64,000 nucleotides of DNA from Castanea sativa (taxonomy: Eukaryota; Streptophyta; Magnoliopsida; Fagales; Fagaceae): assembly GCF_040712315.1 (NCBI RefSeq), contig NC_134013.1, positions 40,350,501 through 40,414,500 on the forward strand, written 5' to 3'. Position numbers and translations under genes: made by a program. Below, piece after piece: positions 36,454-48,082 of this stretch; the stretch's first letter is position 1; the number at the start of each line of letters is the position of its first letter. Below the pieces are notes generated by a model. It searched no databases, had not been told where the DNA came from, and saw nothing but the letters and a program-made list of their open reading frames with translations.

Positions 36454-38395
36454 TTGCCTTTGCAAGCTCTCATGAGGAAGTCAGATTACACTGGTCGCGT
36501 GGCTAAGTGGGGAACAAGGCTTGGAGCTTATGATGTTAAGTATATGCCCCGGACAGCTATTAAAGGACAGGTTCTTGCCGCTTTCGTGGCTGAATTTACG
36601 GAGGGTGGCATTAGGCAGGAAGATGTAATGCTAGCCGTGATGTCTATTGGGCCTGGGAGTGTCCTTCTTTGGGAAGTTTATACGGATGGGGCATCTAACC
36701 GAAAGGGAGCAGGGATTGGAATTGTGTTGATCATCCCTGAGAAATTAGTCATGGAAAAGTCATTAAGGCTAGGGTTTGTAGCCACTAATAATGAGGCCGA
36801 GTATGAAGCTCTCCTGGCAAGCGTTCAAATGGTTAAGCATCTGGGAGGAGAAATAATTGAACTCTATTGTGATTCTAGATTAATTGTCGGACAAGTTAAT
36901 GGAGAATTTGAGGCAAGAGATGAAAGAATGAAAAAATATCTCAACCAAGTCAAAGGGGTGTTAGGCATGTTTAAAAGTTTCAAAGTAAGACAAATTCCAA
37001 GAGGGCGGAATGCTCATGCCGATTCATTGGCCATGTTAGCCACATCCTTGGGCTCGAAGTTACCGCGGACAGTGATGATAGAGGATTTGATGACTTCTAG
37101 TCTTACTGGCATCCCGGCAGTTGGGGTTCAAAGTATTCACATTGGCCTGAGCTGGATGGATCCGATTGTGACCTTTTTAAAACATGGTATGTTACCCGAG
37201 GACAAAGTGGAAGCAAAGAAGGTACGGAGAAGTGCCCCCCGTTACTGGCTTTCTAAGGAGCATAAGTTGTACAAACGTTCTTACTCGGGGCCATATTTGC
37301 TCTGCGTGCATCCTGAAGCTGTTGAGCCTTTATTAGAAAAGTTGCATGAGGGAATATGTGGAAGTCATACTGGGGGAAGATCGTTAGCCCACAGGGCCAT
37401 GACTCAAGGGTATTGATGGCCAAATATGCAGAAGGCCTCCCAAGAGTATGCAAGGAAGTGTGACTAATGTCAAAGGTTTGCACCAAACATTCATCAACCA
37501 GGGGGAGTCTTAAATCCATTATCTAGTCCATGGCCTTTTGCTAAATGGGGCTTAGATATCGTCGGACCTTTTCCTCGGGCAACTGGTAATAGAAGGTGGC
37601 TCCTTGTCGGCACGGATTATTTTACTAAGTGGGTGGAAGCCGAACCATTAGCTAACATCATGGATGCAGATGCTAAGAAGTTTATTTGGAAGAATATTGT
37701 AACTCGCTTTGGAGTCCCGCATACTCTGATTTCTAACAATGGACTTTAGTTTGACAGCAAGGCTTTTCGTAGGTATTGTACAGGGATCTGGGAATAAGGA
37801 ATGGATACTCAACACCGGCCTACCCTCAAGGAAATGGTCAAGCTGAGGCTACAAACAAGGTCATTTTGGCGGGGTTAAAGAAGCGATTAGACGATGCTAA
37901 AGGAAGATGGGTAGAGGAGTTGCCTCATGTGTTATGGACTTATCATACTACCCCCCGAAGATCAACGAGCGAGACACCCTTTTCAATGACATATGGAATG
38001 GAGGCGGTAATCCCGTTGGAGTCAGGCTTCCCCACCTTGAGATCTGATTAGTATAATGTTGAGAGCAATCATGACATGCTATGCGATAGTTTAAATACTA
38101 TTGAAGAAAGAAGAGAAGTAGCCAGTGTGAAGATGGGCAGCTACCAACAAAAACTCAAGCAAACATATGATAAAGGAGTGAAGTCGAGACCTTTAGTACC
38201 AGGAGATTTGGTTTTGAGAAAAGTGGTGGGGACAGCAAAGAATCCTGCCTGGGGTAAGTTAGGGCCTAATTGGGAAGGACCATATAGAATTATGTCTGTA
38301 GCAGGTGTGGGGGGCTATCATTTAGAAGATTTAGATGGAAAAGTAGTCCATCACCCCTAGAATGTAAGCAACTTACGACGTTATTACTATTAAAG
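36454..38395 (+). pseudogene. Second RNase H and integrase of element B
   Basis: Frame to 37416 holds the plant-type RNase H (VYTDGASNRKGAGIGIVL; NNEAEYEALLASV; CDSRLIVGQVNG) and the start of the integrase zinc domain (HEGICGSHTGGRSLAHRAM). It then runs through stops at 37414 (TGA), 37465 (TAA) and 37747 (TAG) into the core: WGLDIVGPFP, ISNNGL (usual SDNG, Asp lost), and in another frame [13 protein letters not shown], then the C-terminal region LVPGDLVLRKVV and NWEGPYRI. A frameshift lies near 37775. It ends about 38392 in YY-stop. Not functional as it stands. Confidence 0.85.
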
Positions 38396-38469
38396 GAAGA
38401 GCCTTCTTTTGTATAAGTTGTAGGTCTGCTTTGTTTTATTAGTCTGTACTTCTTTATTGGAATAACTTA

Positions 38470-39178
38470 TATCCAAGTGTTAAACTGATCTTAGCTCTTG
38501 TCCGGCTCCTCGGGCCACAAGTCTAAGAAAAATTAACACCCTAAGGAAAATCCAAGTGTTAAACTGATCTTAGCTCTTGTCCGACTCCTCGAGCCACAAG
38601 TCTAAGAAAAATTAACACCTAAAGAAAAATCCAACTGTTAAACTGATCTTAGCTCTTGTCCGGCTCCTCGGGCCACAAGTCTAAGAAAAATTAACACCCT
38701 AAGGAAAATCCAAGTGTTAAACTGATCTTAGCTCTTGTCCGACTCCTCCGGTCACAAGTCTAAGAAAAATTAACATCTTAAGAAAAATCCAAGTGTTAAA
38801 TTAATCTTAGCTCTTGTCCGGCTCCTCGGGCCACAAGTCTAAAAAAAATTAACACCCTAAGGAAAATCCAAGCGTTAAACTGATCTTAGCTCTTGTCCGG
38901 CTCCTCGGGCCACAAGTCTAAGAAAAATTAACACCCTAGGAAAAATCCAAGTGTTAAATTGATCTTAGTTCTTGTCCGGCTCCTCGGGCCACAAGTCTAA
39001 GAAAAATTAACACCTTAAGGAAAAGCCAAGTGTTAAATTGATCTTAGTTCTTGTTCGGCTCCTCAGGTCACAAGTTTAAGAAAAATTAACACCGTTAAAA
39101 AGAATCTGGAACCAAGCTTATTCCTTAGCTGGCTTCTCGGGCCGTAAGATTAGGAGAAATTAACACTATACATAAGGC
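38470..39178 (+). repeat. Tandem array in element B, ~78-bp unit
   Basis: Eight clear copies and a ninth diverged one of a unit containing AGCTCTTGTCCGGCTCCTCG and AAAAATTAACACC. Starts fall about every 78-80 bases (38470, 38550, 38630, 38708, 38788, 38867, 38946, 39026). Each unit has a dyad: CTTAG..TTGT..GGC / GCC..ACAA..CTAAG. The array lies between integrase and the antisense gene. Confidence 0.95.
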
Positions 39179-39499
39179 ATTCCAAGTGTCAAGGTAACAA
39201 AAAGGTATACCATAGGTATTATTCTGGCTTGCGTTGCAAAGTTGATGATCGTGTTGTGTTTTATGTGTATATGAAAAGTTATTATTTTAGCAGTAAAGAA
39301 TTGTAATCGACAATGAGCAAAAACAAAAATTTAATATTTGAACATCGCGATATGTTGACAATAAACAATATTCACCATTGGCACTACTATTAATTCCTTA
39401 AAGTCAGTTTAACAAACAAACAAACAAACAAAAAAAAAAAAGAGAAAAGCAACGGCATCAAATTCTAAACAACTTTTAACAAACTCTTGAGCTCATATG

Positions 39500-41990
39500 T
39501 CAAGTGTTTGTTTGTTTCTCTTTAGTGTTCTTTTTCTCTGGTTCCTTCTCTTTCTTCTTCTTTTTTGTCTGACCCACCTCCTTTGTATCAGCTTCATTTT
39601 CTACGTTCACCAATTCGGTGTTGGGACAAGGGTTCTCAGCTATTTCTTTGCCCTTGGAGTGAACAGAGGAAGGTTCTGGGTCCGGAGTGGTTGTAAATGA
39701 GGGAGGAATGGAACTGGAGTCACTCGTTGGTTTGGGAGGAGCAAGTGCCAGTTGTAAAGCAGAGGGGTAATACACGATGTCGGTATTTCAGAGCTCAGAT
39801 TCGGTGGATACTTCGGCAACGTCTAAGGCCCGACCCCAAACTTCTAGACAGAATGCACGGGCGACACCTTTGAGTTGAGCTGTGAGGCTGTCAGCAGCTT
39901 TCTTCATACCAGCATCGTATGCTGCTTGCTCGACATAAGCTTTCTCCTGCTCCTTAGATACTAATTCCTTTTGCACCTGTTTAAGCTCCACCACAGTGAG
40001 GGCTAGTCGGTTTTGGGCTTGTTTTTGGGCTTCAAGGGCAATTTTTGCCTGTGACTCATAGCTTTGCAAGGCAGATTCTGCGTTCTTGTGAACTTTTTCC
40101 ACTTCGGCCAGTTGAATGAGGGTTTCCTTCAGATTCTGTTCTGCTTCATTTTGAGCCCTCACAGCGACTTTGGCATTGTTCTCAGTTTTCTGGCTAAGTC
40201 TAAGGAATGATCCACCCATTCCTCAGCCATGAACGAAGCCTATACAGCCTATAATGTACATCAATTACGAAAGTCATATGAGTAACGCTTTTAATAGTAA
40301 TAAAGATAAGATGATGTAGAATTGTGAAAGATACCTTAGCCAAGTCTTGTTTTAAAGACAGGAAGACTTCTTTTTTGCGGAAAGACCGCAGCTCGGCCAT
40401 GTCCTCGGGAAGGCATAGGGCCTTTTCCAAACACTCAGCCACCAAACTTGAGCTCCCTTTTTTCGGATCTCGTAGATTGGCATCATCAAGTATGGGCTGC
40501 CTGAGCTTAAGGTAAAGCTGGGGCGCCAAACAGATACTTTCCTTGATTGATCACCACTGGTTTCCTTGGAAGACCCAGTATGAGCGGGCTTCTTGGAATG
40601 GTTTTTTCCCGCCTAAGTATCCTTAGAAGGGAGGTCAGGGTTCTCTCCTTCTTCGATCTCTATGATATTTTTGCCACCTTGACCCTTTTTCCTTTTCTTG
40701 TTCACGGCCTCGGGGGGAGGGGTACGTGTCACTGCTGGGGTGATGGGACGAGGAGGTACGGTCACAGCAGGAGAAGAACTGCCGGCATGGGCTTGTAGCA
40801 AAGCCAGGAGATCGGGTTCTTTCTCTTGGAAGCCCATGTTACTTGTTGAAGGAAGTTGTGAGTCATGAGGGGCGTCTTCACGATAAAAAACTTCAAAGTC
40901 CTTATCCGTCACCTCGGGGCGACTCGGCTCGGAAGCTGAAGTTTTTTCCTTGTCCGCAAGATCAGTGGATTGCTCTTGGGAGTAAAGTAGTCTGGCTGTG
41001 AGAGGGGCGGGGAGTTGTGCGTCCTATGTTCCTGCTAGAGGGGGCGTAGGTAGTAAGAAGCCAGGCACTGCAATATCAATTCGAGCTAAACGAAGATCCC
41101 TATCCCAGATTACGTTTTTTGGACTTTGAAAACGTTTGGTGGAAGGGGTGTAGCCGAGAATGACGTGGGCTGCTCTAAGTTGCCCGTCCCTGTGCAAAAA
41201 TATTTCCGACCGGAGAATTCTGTTCAGATCCTGACAGTTTACAGAGGATTTGTTTGGAGCGATGTGGTAGTCGTCTGTAGTAAGGGATAAAAATTGTTAG
41301 GAAGAGTTAATCAATATTAGATTATAAAAGCAGATAATTGATATTCCTAAGTATCACGTCGGTCCTCGGGAACCCTACCTGGCACCCCATCTTGGGTAGG
41401 GCAGTGTAATTCGTCATGCCAATTCCCTGAGATGATGAGGTAATCCTCGTCCATGCCTTTGCTTGAGTCAGGCAAGCAGGAGATCAGCCTAATGGTTGGG
41501 ACCCTACACTTCATGTAGTATTTGGTTTTTTCCCCTTTTTGGCAATTGTACACCTAGTTTACATCATGCCAGGTTAAGTTAGTCCCCATTTTACGATTTA
41601 GGGCATCTACACATCCTAAGATCCTAAGGACATTGGGGGAACATTAGGCTGGGGTAAGTCTATAGTTTATAAGAAAATCCTGGGTCACCCTACCCATGGG
41701 AATTTCCATTCCGCCTTCGATAAAAGCGATCATGGGAATTAAAACTGACTTGGGTGGCCGGGGTAAAACTAGCCAATCTCCTTCCTCACAATATTGAATA
41801 TCTACATCGTCAGGAATCCTATATTGGGCCTTAAAAGTGGCCTTTGCCTCATCCGTTTTCACTAATTTAGCATATCTACCCGTTAAACTTTATGACAAAA
41901 AGAAAAAAAAACAATGAAGGAGAAGCAATAGGAGAACTGACACACCTCTGAAGAATGCTTAAAACTGCTCCTCGGGAGGTCCTTTTCCTT
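39500..41990 (-). pseudogene. Antisense multi-exon gene of element B ('putative gypsy-type transposase' family, PF04195-like)
   Basis: Minus-strand exons: near 41990-41950 (GLKEKDLPRSSFKHSSE), 41890-41570 (YRIPDDVDIQYCEEGDWLV; IPMIAFIEGGMEIPMGRVTQ; LTWHDVN), 41560-41370 (VPTIRLISCLPDSSKGMDED), 41275-40330 (RDGQLRAAHVILGYTPSTK; NKKRKKGQGGKN as a likely nuclear signal; LCLPEDMAELRSF), 40230-39500 (a long coiled coil rich in A, E, K, Q, about 140 residues, then a Pro/Ser/Lys tail). The first part resembles the plant domain named transposase (putative) gypsy type, despite the name a retroelement-associated protein of unknown role. Stops near 41646, 41545, 41015 and 40615 break it. A TATA-like TTATAAAAG (minus, near 42033-42041) lies upstream. 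Same plan as the antisense gene of element D. Confidence 0.7.
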
Positions 41991-42314
41991 TAATCCTTCA
42001 AAACGCCAAAATGAACCTCAGCTAGCCCCAAGTTTTGCTTTTATAAGGGAAAAAAAGGGGTGGTAATTTTCCCGCTCATAAATGAGAGAGCAATCTGAAC
42101 TGTACGATGTTAATCTAGCCGTAGAATGTGCGGAGATAGGGAACTGCCTGACACCATAAATAATCCATTGTGGACTACGAGGCATCAGGAGCGTGTCACA
42201 AGCAACGAAAAGACGTTTGTACGTGTGAAAGCAAAATGCATGTAAGAAGTGTACCCAAGGAGTTAAAACATGGCTATTAATTCGTGGTTAATAGCCCAAG
42301 TTTTAAGGGGCTAT

Positions 42315-42862
42315 TGTGAGGACCCGAGGACCCGAAGACCTAAAGACTCGAAGACATACTGGGAAGCGTAAGGAATAGAGGAGAATAAAAGTCAAGGGCC
42401 CGAGGATGAAGTGGGATGGTCCAAAAAAGTACAAAAGGTAGATTGGTGATGTATGGGGTATATTGCAAATATCTGGGTTGTGATAGATAACTATGAACGT
42501 TGCATTGAATGTTCTGCACCAAGCTTTCTGGCCACATTGAATAGGGAGTACCAGCTTTATCCGTTGCATTAATGTTGAAATGACATGAACAGTACAAGGC
42601 ACAGAGCCAGAGCTTTTCTCCATTACCGACTATAAGGGAATGGACAAATGTCAGTAAATGGGGTTGATTAGATGAGAGGTGTATGGCTGAGATAGTAAGG
42701 GCAAGGAGTATAAATAAGGGAGGAGAAAAAAGGAGAAATGGGGAGATAATCAGAACGCCATAAACTTTGTTGTTGATACCCTCTCTACAAATTCATTGTT
42801 TTGGGCCTTGAATTATTAAACGCTATTATTGTTGGGCTTGTGCATGATTTTTGGTCCTTACA
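42315..42862 (+). repeat. 3' LTR of element B
   Basis: 548 bp. Same as the 5' LTR apart from about a dozen substitutions and an extra ~25 bases near the start (GAGGACCC repeat, then ACCTAAAGACTC). TATA box at 42709-42716. Followed by the target duplication ATACC. Confidence 0.95.
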
Positions 42863-43464
42863 ATACCCATAAAATTTTTCCATGTCCAAAAAGCTTTCCA
42901 TACCCATAAATTTACCCACAGAATTTTGCCATGTTCATAAAACAAAGTTTACACATGCCAATAAACTTTTTCCATATCTATCATGTACAATTCCAAAACT
43001 CCCAAAATCCAAACCAAAATTCATCCAACAAAATCAATATCTACCTACATTGTCAAAATTCGATAAGCCACCCACATTATCCAAATTGCACCATGATCAC
43101 AAAAATAATACTTCAAGAATGCTCCTAAGCCAACATTTTCCAACATAACCAATCAAGCAATGCCCCCAAAATTTCAAACAACCAAATGACAATATCTCAC
43201 CATAAAACTTTCAATAAAACATGCAACAACATTTTTTACAAGCAAAGAAACCAAAGAAAAACTCACCTTGGTGTCTACATGACAATATCGAGCATGGGTC
43301 CTAGGGTCTTGAAGAAGTCCATCCACCTCATGCCAATCAAATGTTGGATCATATTTCTTACCATGAAAAATAAGGAAAGAAAGTCTCTTGGAAGAATAAG
43401 CCTTCTTGATGCAAAGAAAAATGGATTTGGAAGATGGGTTTTCACCAAAATGGGTGTGTGAAGA

Positions 43465-44225
43465 AAATGCTCAAAACACAAAGATCTAAAGAAATATTGA
43501 TGGAGATGGATGAGGGAAACTTGAGAAGCTTAGAAAAGTGTTTTTTGTGAGAAAAAATGATGAAATGAAGAAGAAAATCCAAGGTGAAGAAGAGAGTGAA
43601 TAGTGACAATGGAGGAAGAGAGGTAGAGAAAGATGAAACAAAGAAAAAAAAAGAAGACAAAAGGGAAGTGGAGGGCCAATTTTTCGGCACCCACATGCTT
43701 AAACTCAGCCAAGGCTGACTCAACTCAGTCAAACTGAATTGACTAAGTCAACCAAAAAAAGAAATCTTTTTCCAAAGTCTTCAAGTATCTTTTAAAAATC
43801 CAAGTTTTCAATTCAAAATTTTCATTCCCAAATTTTCAAATTTCCATTCTCAATGCCCAAATTTGAAACTCAAATCTTTAGTTTTCAAAAAAAAAAAACT
43901 TTCAAGCCTCAGATTTTATGATCAAAATCCCAAGCCTTAATTCTCAAAATTCTAAGGCTCAAAATTTCAGATTTTAAGTTCCGGGTTTCAAGAAAAAATT
44001 TCTAGATCCCAAAGGTCTCAAAATTTGAAATAAAAATTTCAAAACTTCAAAAAATTTCAAAAAAAAATCGAATGTTTCTCAAAAAAAAAAATCTTTTGTT
44101 AATCGAAGCTTTTCTTGATAAAGTTCAAATCCAGAAAGGAAAAATGAAAATGACACATTTCAGAAGTAGTGGGACCACAAAGTGCCTATCAGTTAAAGTC
44201 TAACTCTAAATTTTGACATTTTCTA
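43465..44225. other. AT-rich non-coding part of element A
   Basis: Upstream region of the antisense PMD gene. From 43760 it is dominated by AAATTTC/CAAATTT words and A-runs. No gene or clear promoter recognised. Confidence 0.55.
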
Positions 44226-44227
44226 CA

Positions 44228-44610
44228 GAAAGCGAATTCCAAATCCAAGTAGAGGAGGCCCTTTGATTGACATTCCAACAATGCCAGATCAAAGTAGAGG
44301 AGGACCTTTGATCATCATTCAATTGCATATCGAAGTAGAGGAGGACATTAGATCGTTATCAAAGTAGAGGAGGACCTTTGATTGAAATTTCAACAATTTC
44401 AGATCAAAGTAGAGAAGGACCTTTGATCGCCATCCAATTCCGGATCAAAGTAGTGGAAAAAACTTTGATCATCATTTAATTCTAGATCGACTTAGAGGAG
44501 GACCTTTGATCGACATTCCATCCCATTCCAGATCAAAGTAGAAGAGGACCTTTGATCATCATCCCAGAAAACTCCATTTTCAAGATCAGGATAGAAAAGT
44601 CCTTTGGTCA
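44228..44610 (+). repeat. Hairpin-unit tandem array before the 3' LTR of element A
   Basis: About eight imperfect copies, 40-60 bases apart, of a unit with GATCAAAG-TAGAGGAGGAC-CTTTGATC, an 8-bp stem with an 11-base loop. Spacer words are CATTCCA and CATCATTCAATTC. Confidence 0.9.
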
Positions 44611-44799
44611 CCCCAATTGCCAAGAATCATGTCCAGAGGCATCAACTAAAAGCTAAGTCCGGTATTTTCATTTTTTTGTCAAAAGATAAGGCTAGGTAAT
44701 CTTTGAAAATTCAACCTCAATTAAATTATGGTCACTGAAATCAGTGTCTTTGTTTTACATTGACATTCGATTTTCAAGCTCTGTCAATGAGGGGCATTC

Positions 44800-46940
44800 T
44801 GTAGACACTTAATTTTGCATCCATGATTTAATTAAGGAGAATGACTCGAATGACCATCCATGTACCAAAAAAAAAAATCATTCTTGCATCACATGCATCA
44901 TTTTGTTCTTGCATCACATGCATTAATTCGTTCTTGCATTACATGCATCATGTCATTCTTTACATATCATAACAATGATCTTGAGATTCTAACGATCGCA
45001 ATGGTGTGTCCGGTTTCTAAATCGAACCATCGGATCGAAAGATATCGCACGATCAAGTTTGCATGGTCCATATGCATTGTGTCTAGGAAGAGTCAACCAC
45101 ACACGATTAATTTAAATTAATTCTGATTGGTTGAACAATTGAAATTAATTAAATAATTTTGTGATTGGTTGATAATTAGTGTTTAAGATAGGGATGCATG
45201 CATAGGAATAAAAAGGGTGATTGGATAACAATAAAATTGTGGATAATTAGAACTTTATCAAGATCTATTTTAAGGGATTTATCCACTAGATAATTTTTCA
45301 AGATAATTGTTCTTAAAAAGCCTGAATTATCTAGAAAAGTGATAAAAAAAAATCATAGACGGAGGATGAAAACAAGTCTAGATACAAGTATCGGCTAAAA
45401 AACCCTAGAAGAGGAATCCAAATGGCACCTGAACACGAAAGCACGTTCGGCCTCCAAGAGCCAATTCGGCACACTTGGAGTGCCAAATTGCACTTGGTTG
45501 GGCTTTGGCGTAACGGCCTTCGGGTGACGATAATGGCACACCCTTTTCGACCGTTTCGCAAAAGGATGCGTCCGGATTCAAACCCTAATTGTCCATACCT
45601 ATTTTTTAGAATCCTCTTATCTCTATAAATAGAGACTGAACCTCATAATTAAAGAACTTTTTTGCTACGCTCTGAGAGGCATACGTTTTAGGCTCTCAAA
45701 TCACCCATATTTTCTGATCCCTTCTCCAAGTGTTGCTGCCTAAATTAGGGTTTTTAGGTTTCAAAGAGAATTGAAAAAATTTATTTGAACCCTAAAACAT
45801 CCTTTCAAGAACAAAGTGTGCTCATGCAAGAGGTTGTTCTCTAACCCTTTTGTTCTTATATTTCTCTAATCGTGATGATGTATGCTCTCTTGTTTTTAAA
45901 CATTCATATTCTGACTTGTTAATGTAGATTGTGAATATATGATCTTATTTTTATTGTTTCTATAATCTGTATATTAGTTTTAAAGATTTACATGCAATTA
46001 ACTCTTTTTTTCTTCAAAAAAAAACAAATCTACATCTTTCTTGGATGTAGATCTGAATTTTTCTTCAAAACAAAATGGATCTACATCTTCCTTAGATGTA
46101 GTCTGAATTTCTTTTCCCTTAAAACAAAATTGGATTTTGTATCTTTTTAGATACAGATCTGACTTTTTTAATGCACAGATTTTTGAAATAATGAAAGAGA
46201 TTATGAATTGTTGTTTGTTGTTTGTTTTGTTTGACTCATGAAGCATGAAATTATTTTGTGAATGAGATCCTCTTCACATAAAGAAAATTTTTTTAAAAAT
46301 ATTAAAACAGATCTGAATTTTTTAAAACCAATCTAAATACTTTGTTTTTATCAAGCAAAAACAGATCTGATTTTTCTCTTCAAAAATCTTTTCCACAAAC
46401 AAAAATAGATCTGATTTTTCTTTATGCCAAAATCAATTTCTTTAAATCTAAAAACATCTTTGAATTTTTTAAATGAAAAAGATGATGCATTCATAAATGG
46501 TTTTATGTAATTAGTTTATTTAACATGTTCAACATATCATACATAACATGCATAAAATGGTACATTGGTCACAAGAGTCTAGAAGAATGAGTGTCTAACA
46601 CCTTCCCATTCAGTAACCTAGCCTCCGGATTTAGATTTTTGGTTAATTATACCAAGCTTTATCTTTTGTTTTTATTTTGGGTAGATTGTAACTAGGACCA
46701 AAAGGCCATGTATATTTGGTAGATTGTAACTAGGACTCAAAGCCATGTAAAGTTCAAATGTTTGAACTTGTATTTTTATTTATTCAATCAATGAATGGAA
46801 CATTCAGTCATGAAAATTTGTATTTAGTTTTTTTTTTTTTGTACATAAAAAATAAGTGGCGACTCCATACCATTTACCCAAAAAGAGAGGTGCCCTAAAA
46901 GGTACCTGAATTTCTTTTTTTGAGGGACACGTCTCTCACA
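44800..46940 (+). repeat. 3' LTR of element A (2141 bp)
   Basis: Starts TGTAGACACTTAATTTTGC just after the purine tract ATGAGGGGCATTC and ends ACGTCTCTCACA. A strong TATA box CTATAAATAGAG (TATAAATA 45624-45631) sets plus orientation. The end matches the stub at 16841-16869. The start matches the LTR fragment at 54783. Internal subrepeats: GATCTACATCTTYCTTRGATGTAG near 46020-46110 and TAGATTGTAACTAGGAC twice near 46683-46735. Confidence 0.85.
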
Positions 46941-47514
46941 ACCGTATTCTCACGTCGAAAGCTTGGTGAGAATAGCATTTGACTATAACGCATCTAAGAC
47001 AAAGTGCTGCTGGATTTTCGCCATGGTAATTTGGCATTGATTCCAAATGCAATAGGAAAACATCAATCGAGACCACATCCATTTCGAAACCAAACCTCAA
47101 AGCCCAATACATTTAAAGCCCCGAAAGCTAATTCCAATAGCTTGTTTTCAATTGCCAATGTCCTTAAATTATGATTTTATCAAAACAAAGGACTGTCTAC
47201 AGATTGGCGTTGTAGGGTGCCTACCCCTTCCCCATACATAACTAGACTTCCGAACTCAAGAATTAAGATTTTTTTATCCGTTTACATTAGATTAGGAAAA
47301 ATGTCCTTTTTCTTAACCTAGGATCAATAATAAAATCAAATAGATTTAGGTGACCAATCACACCTTAAATAAACCCAATGATTGGTGGTGATTTCACTTA
47401 CCCTTGGTAATTTCCTTAAAATCAACTCAAAATCCAGTCACACACCTAAGGTACGACACACCTCCATATCATCCTTCTCGCATAGAGATAGAGAGACGCG
47501 CAAGCGTTGCCACA

Positions 47515-48080
47515 ATGGGTGGTAGAGCAGCCGCGAGACGTCGACAGTATAAAGATTGCAACGATTAGTTCTTGTATGGAACCTTTGTCCAAACACCGGT
47601 TGGTTCAGTCCATAGCCAGGTCAGTCAATGCATTTTGCCACATGGCGAGTTCGTGAAAACCCTGCTTAGGGAAGTCTATGTTCATAATCAAGGTTGCCAA
47701 GATACCCATATCGTCTAGTGCAATTTTAATCCTACTTCAAGTCAACTGATCATTTTAAGATCCACGCAAAATCCACACTGGGGCAGTTTATTTTGCACGG
47801 ATCAATCCATTTCTGCAAATCAATATGCTTAAGTTTGAAACTCTTGATACAATAACGGGTCCTTCCCGCCAGGAACCTTTCCTCTCATGTTAAGAACACA
47901 TAAAACCTACATTGTGGCAGTTTTATTTTATGCAGTCTCTCCCCTTTCCATATCCCTTAGCGAGTCAATCAATGTTAGATTTTATCGGTAAACCATTGAA
48001 AATATAGTGCAATGCGAATGAAACGATGCATGAATAACAATGGTGGTGCAACCAGCTCATAAATGCTAAAGTGCTACTAG
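47515..48080 (+). other. Leader-like region of element C
   Basis: No gene seen. Two near-repeated phrases, GATCCACGCAAAATCCACACTGGGGCAGTTTATTTTGCA-like (47760) and ACATAAAACCTACATTGTGGCAGTTTTATTTTATGCA-like (47898), suggest a small duplication. Confidence 0.4.
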
Positions 48081-48082
48081 CA

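Larger units (their letters stand above)
32439..42862 (+). mobile_element. Element B: complete Tat-type Ty3/gypsy retrotransposon, TSD ATACC
   Basis: Both LTRs are present (32439-32961 and 42315-42862), flanked by ATACC at 32434-32438 and 42863-42867. After the 5' LTR comes TTGGCGCCATCTGTGGGAAC, the primer-binding region; before the 3' LTR is the tract TTTTAAGGGG. Interior: gag, protease, RT-RNase H, integrase in plus; a tandem array; then an antisense multi-exon gene. By eye the LTRs differ at about a dozen of 523 positions plus one ~25-bp length difference, so it is younger than A, into which it is inserted. Confidence 0.95.
28969..43461 (-). pseudogene. Antisense multi-exon plant mobile domain (PMD) gene carried by element A
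   Basis: Minus-strand exons, 5' to 3': about 43461-43267 (FHGKKYDPTFDWHEVDGLLQ); 32101-31522 (PMD core: LTPYNFFVIICLRLGGDR, IPLSWLCENIPHCETTAKG, MFMLLFIGTFLGPDL); a small exon near 31500 (LGGAPFVWQ); 31395-31231 (MYEYFGVGHEIPKEV, FPRFLRWLP, IWRLVIDNLTIDD); 31140-30820 (MHLNPWAKCEGYVECERAL); about 30770-29477 split by a solo LTR (acidic EEEGDEEEEI, then DGTQSS and MPLNRPEYVPNV); 29399-29290; 29203-29015. GT..AG borders are visible at most joins. PMD proteins are a plant family linked to transposons and silencing (MAIL1/MAIN relatives). Stops and a frameshift near 31950 make it a pseudogene. Element B lies in its first intron. Confidence 0.7.
16841..46940 (+). mobile_element. Element A: large Tat-lineage Ty3/gypsy retrotransposon with nested insertions
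   Basis: The ends are a ~28-bp stub of the 5' LTR (16841-16869) and a full 3' LTR (44800-46940), both closing with GGGACACGTCTCTCACA. Removing two solo LTRs, element B and their target duplications leaves about 17.2 kb. Interior order: leader, gag, protease, acidic linker, RT, RNase H with a second RNase H, integrase, antisense DUF7745-like ORF, antisense PMD gene, hairpin array, 3' LTR. Large size, the dual RNase H and antisense additional ORFs between integrase and LTR are traits of the Tat lineage. All genes are broken; the element is dead. Confidence 0.8.

Noticed and set aside
38470..39178. CRISPR-like array
   Set aside because: Units are contiguous tandem copies without unique spacers, in a plant retroelement.
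44860..45628. Short frames in the A LTR
   Set aside because: LTR promoter region; no match to any family and cut by the TATA/start region.
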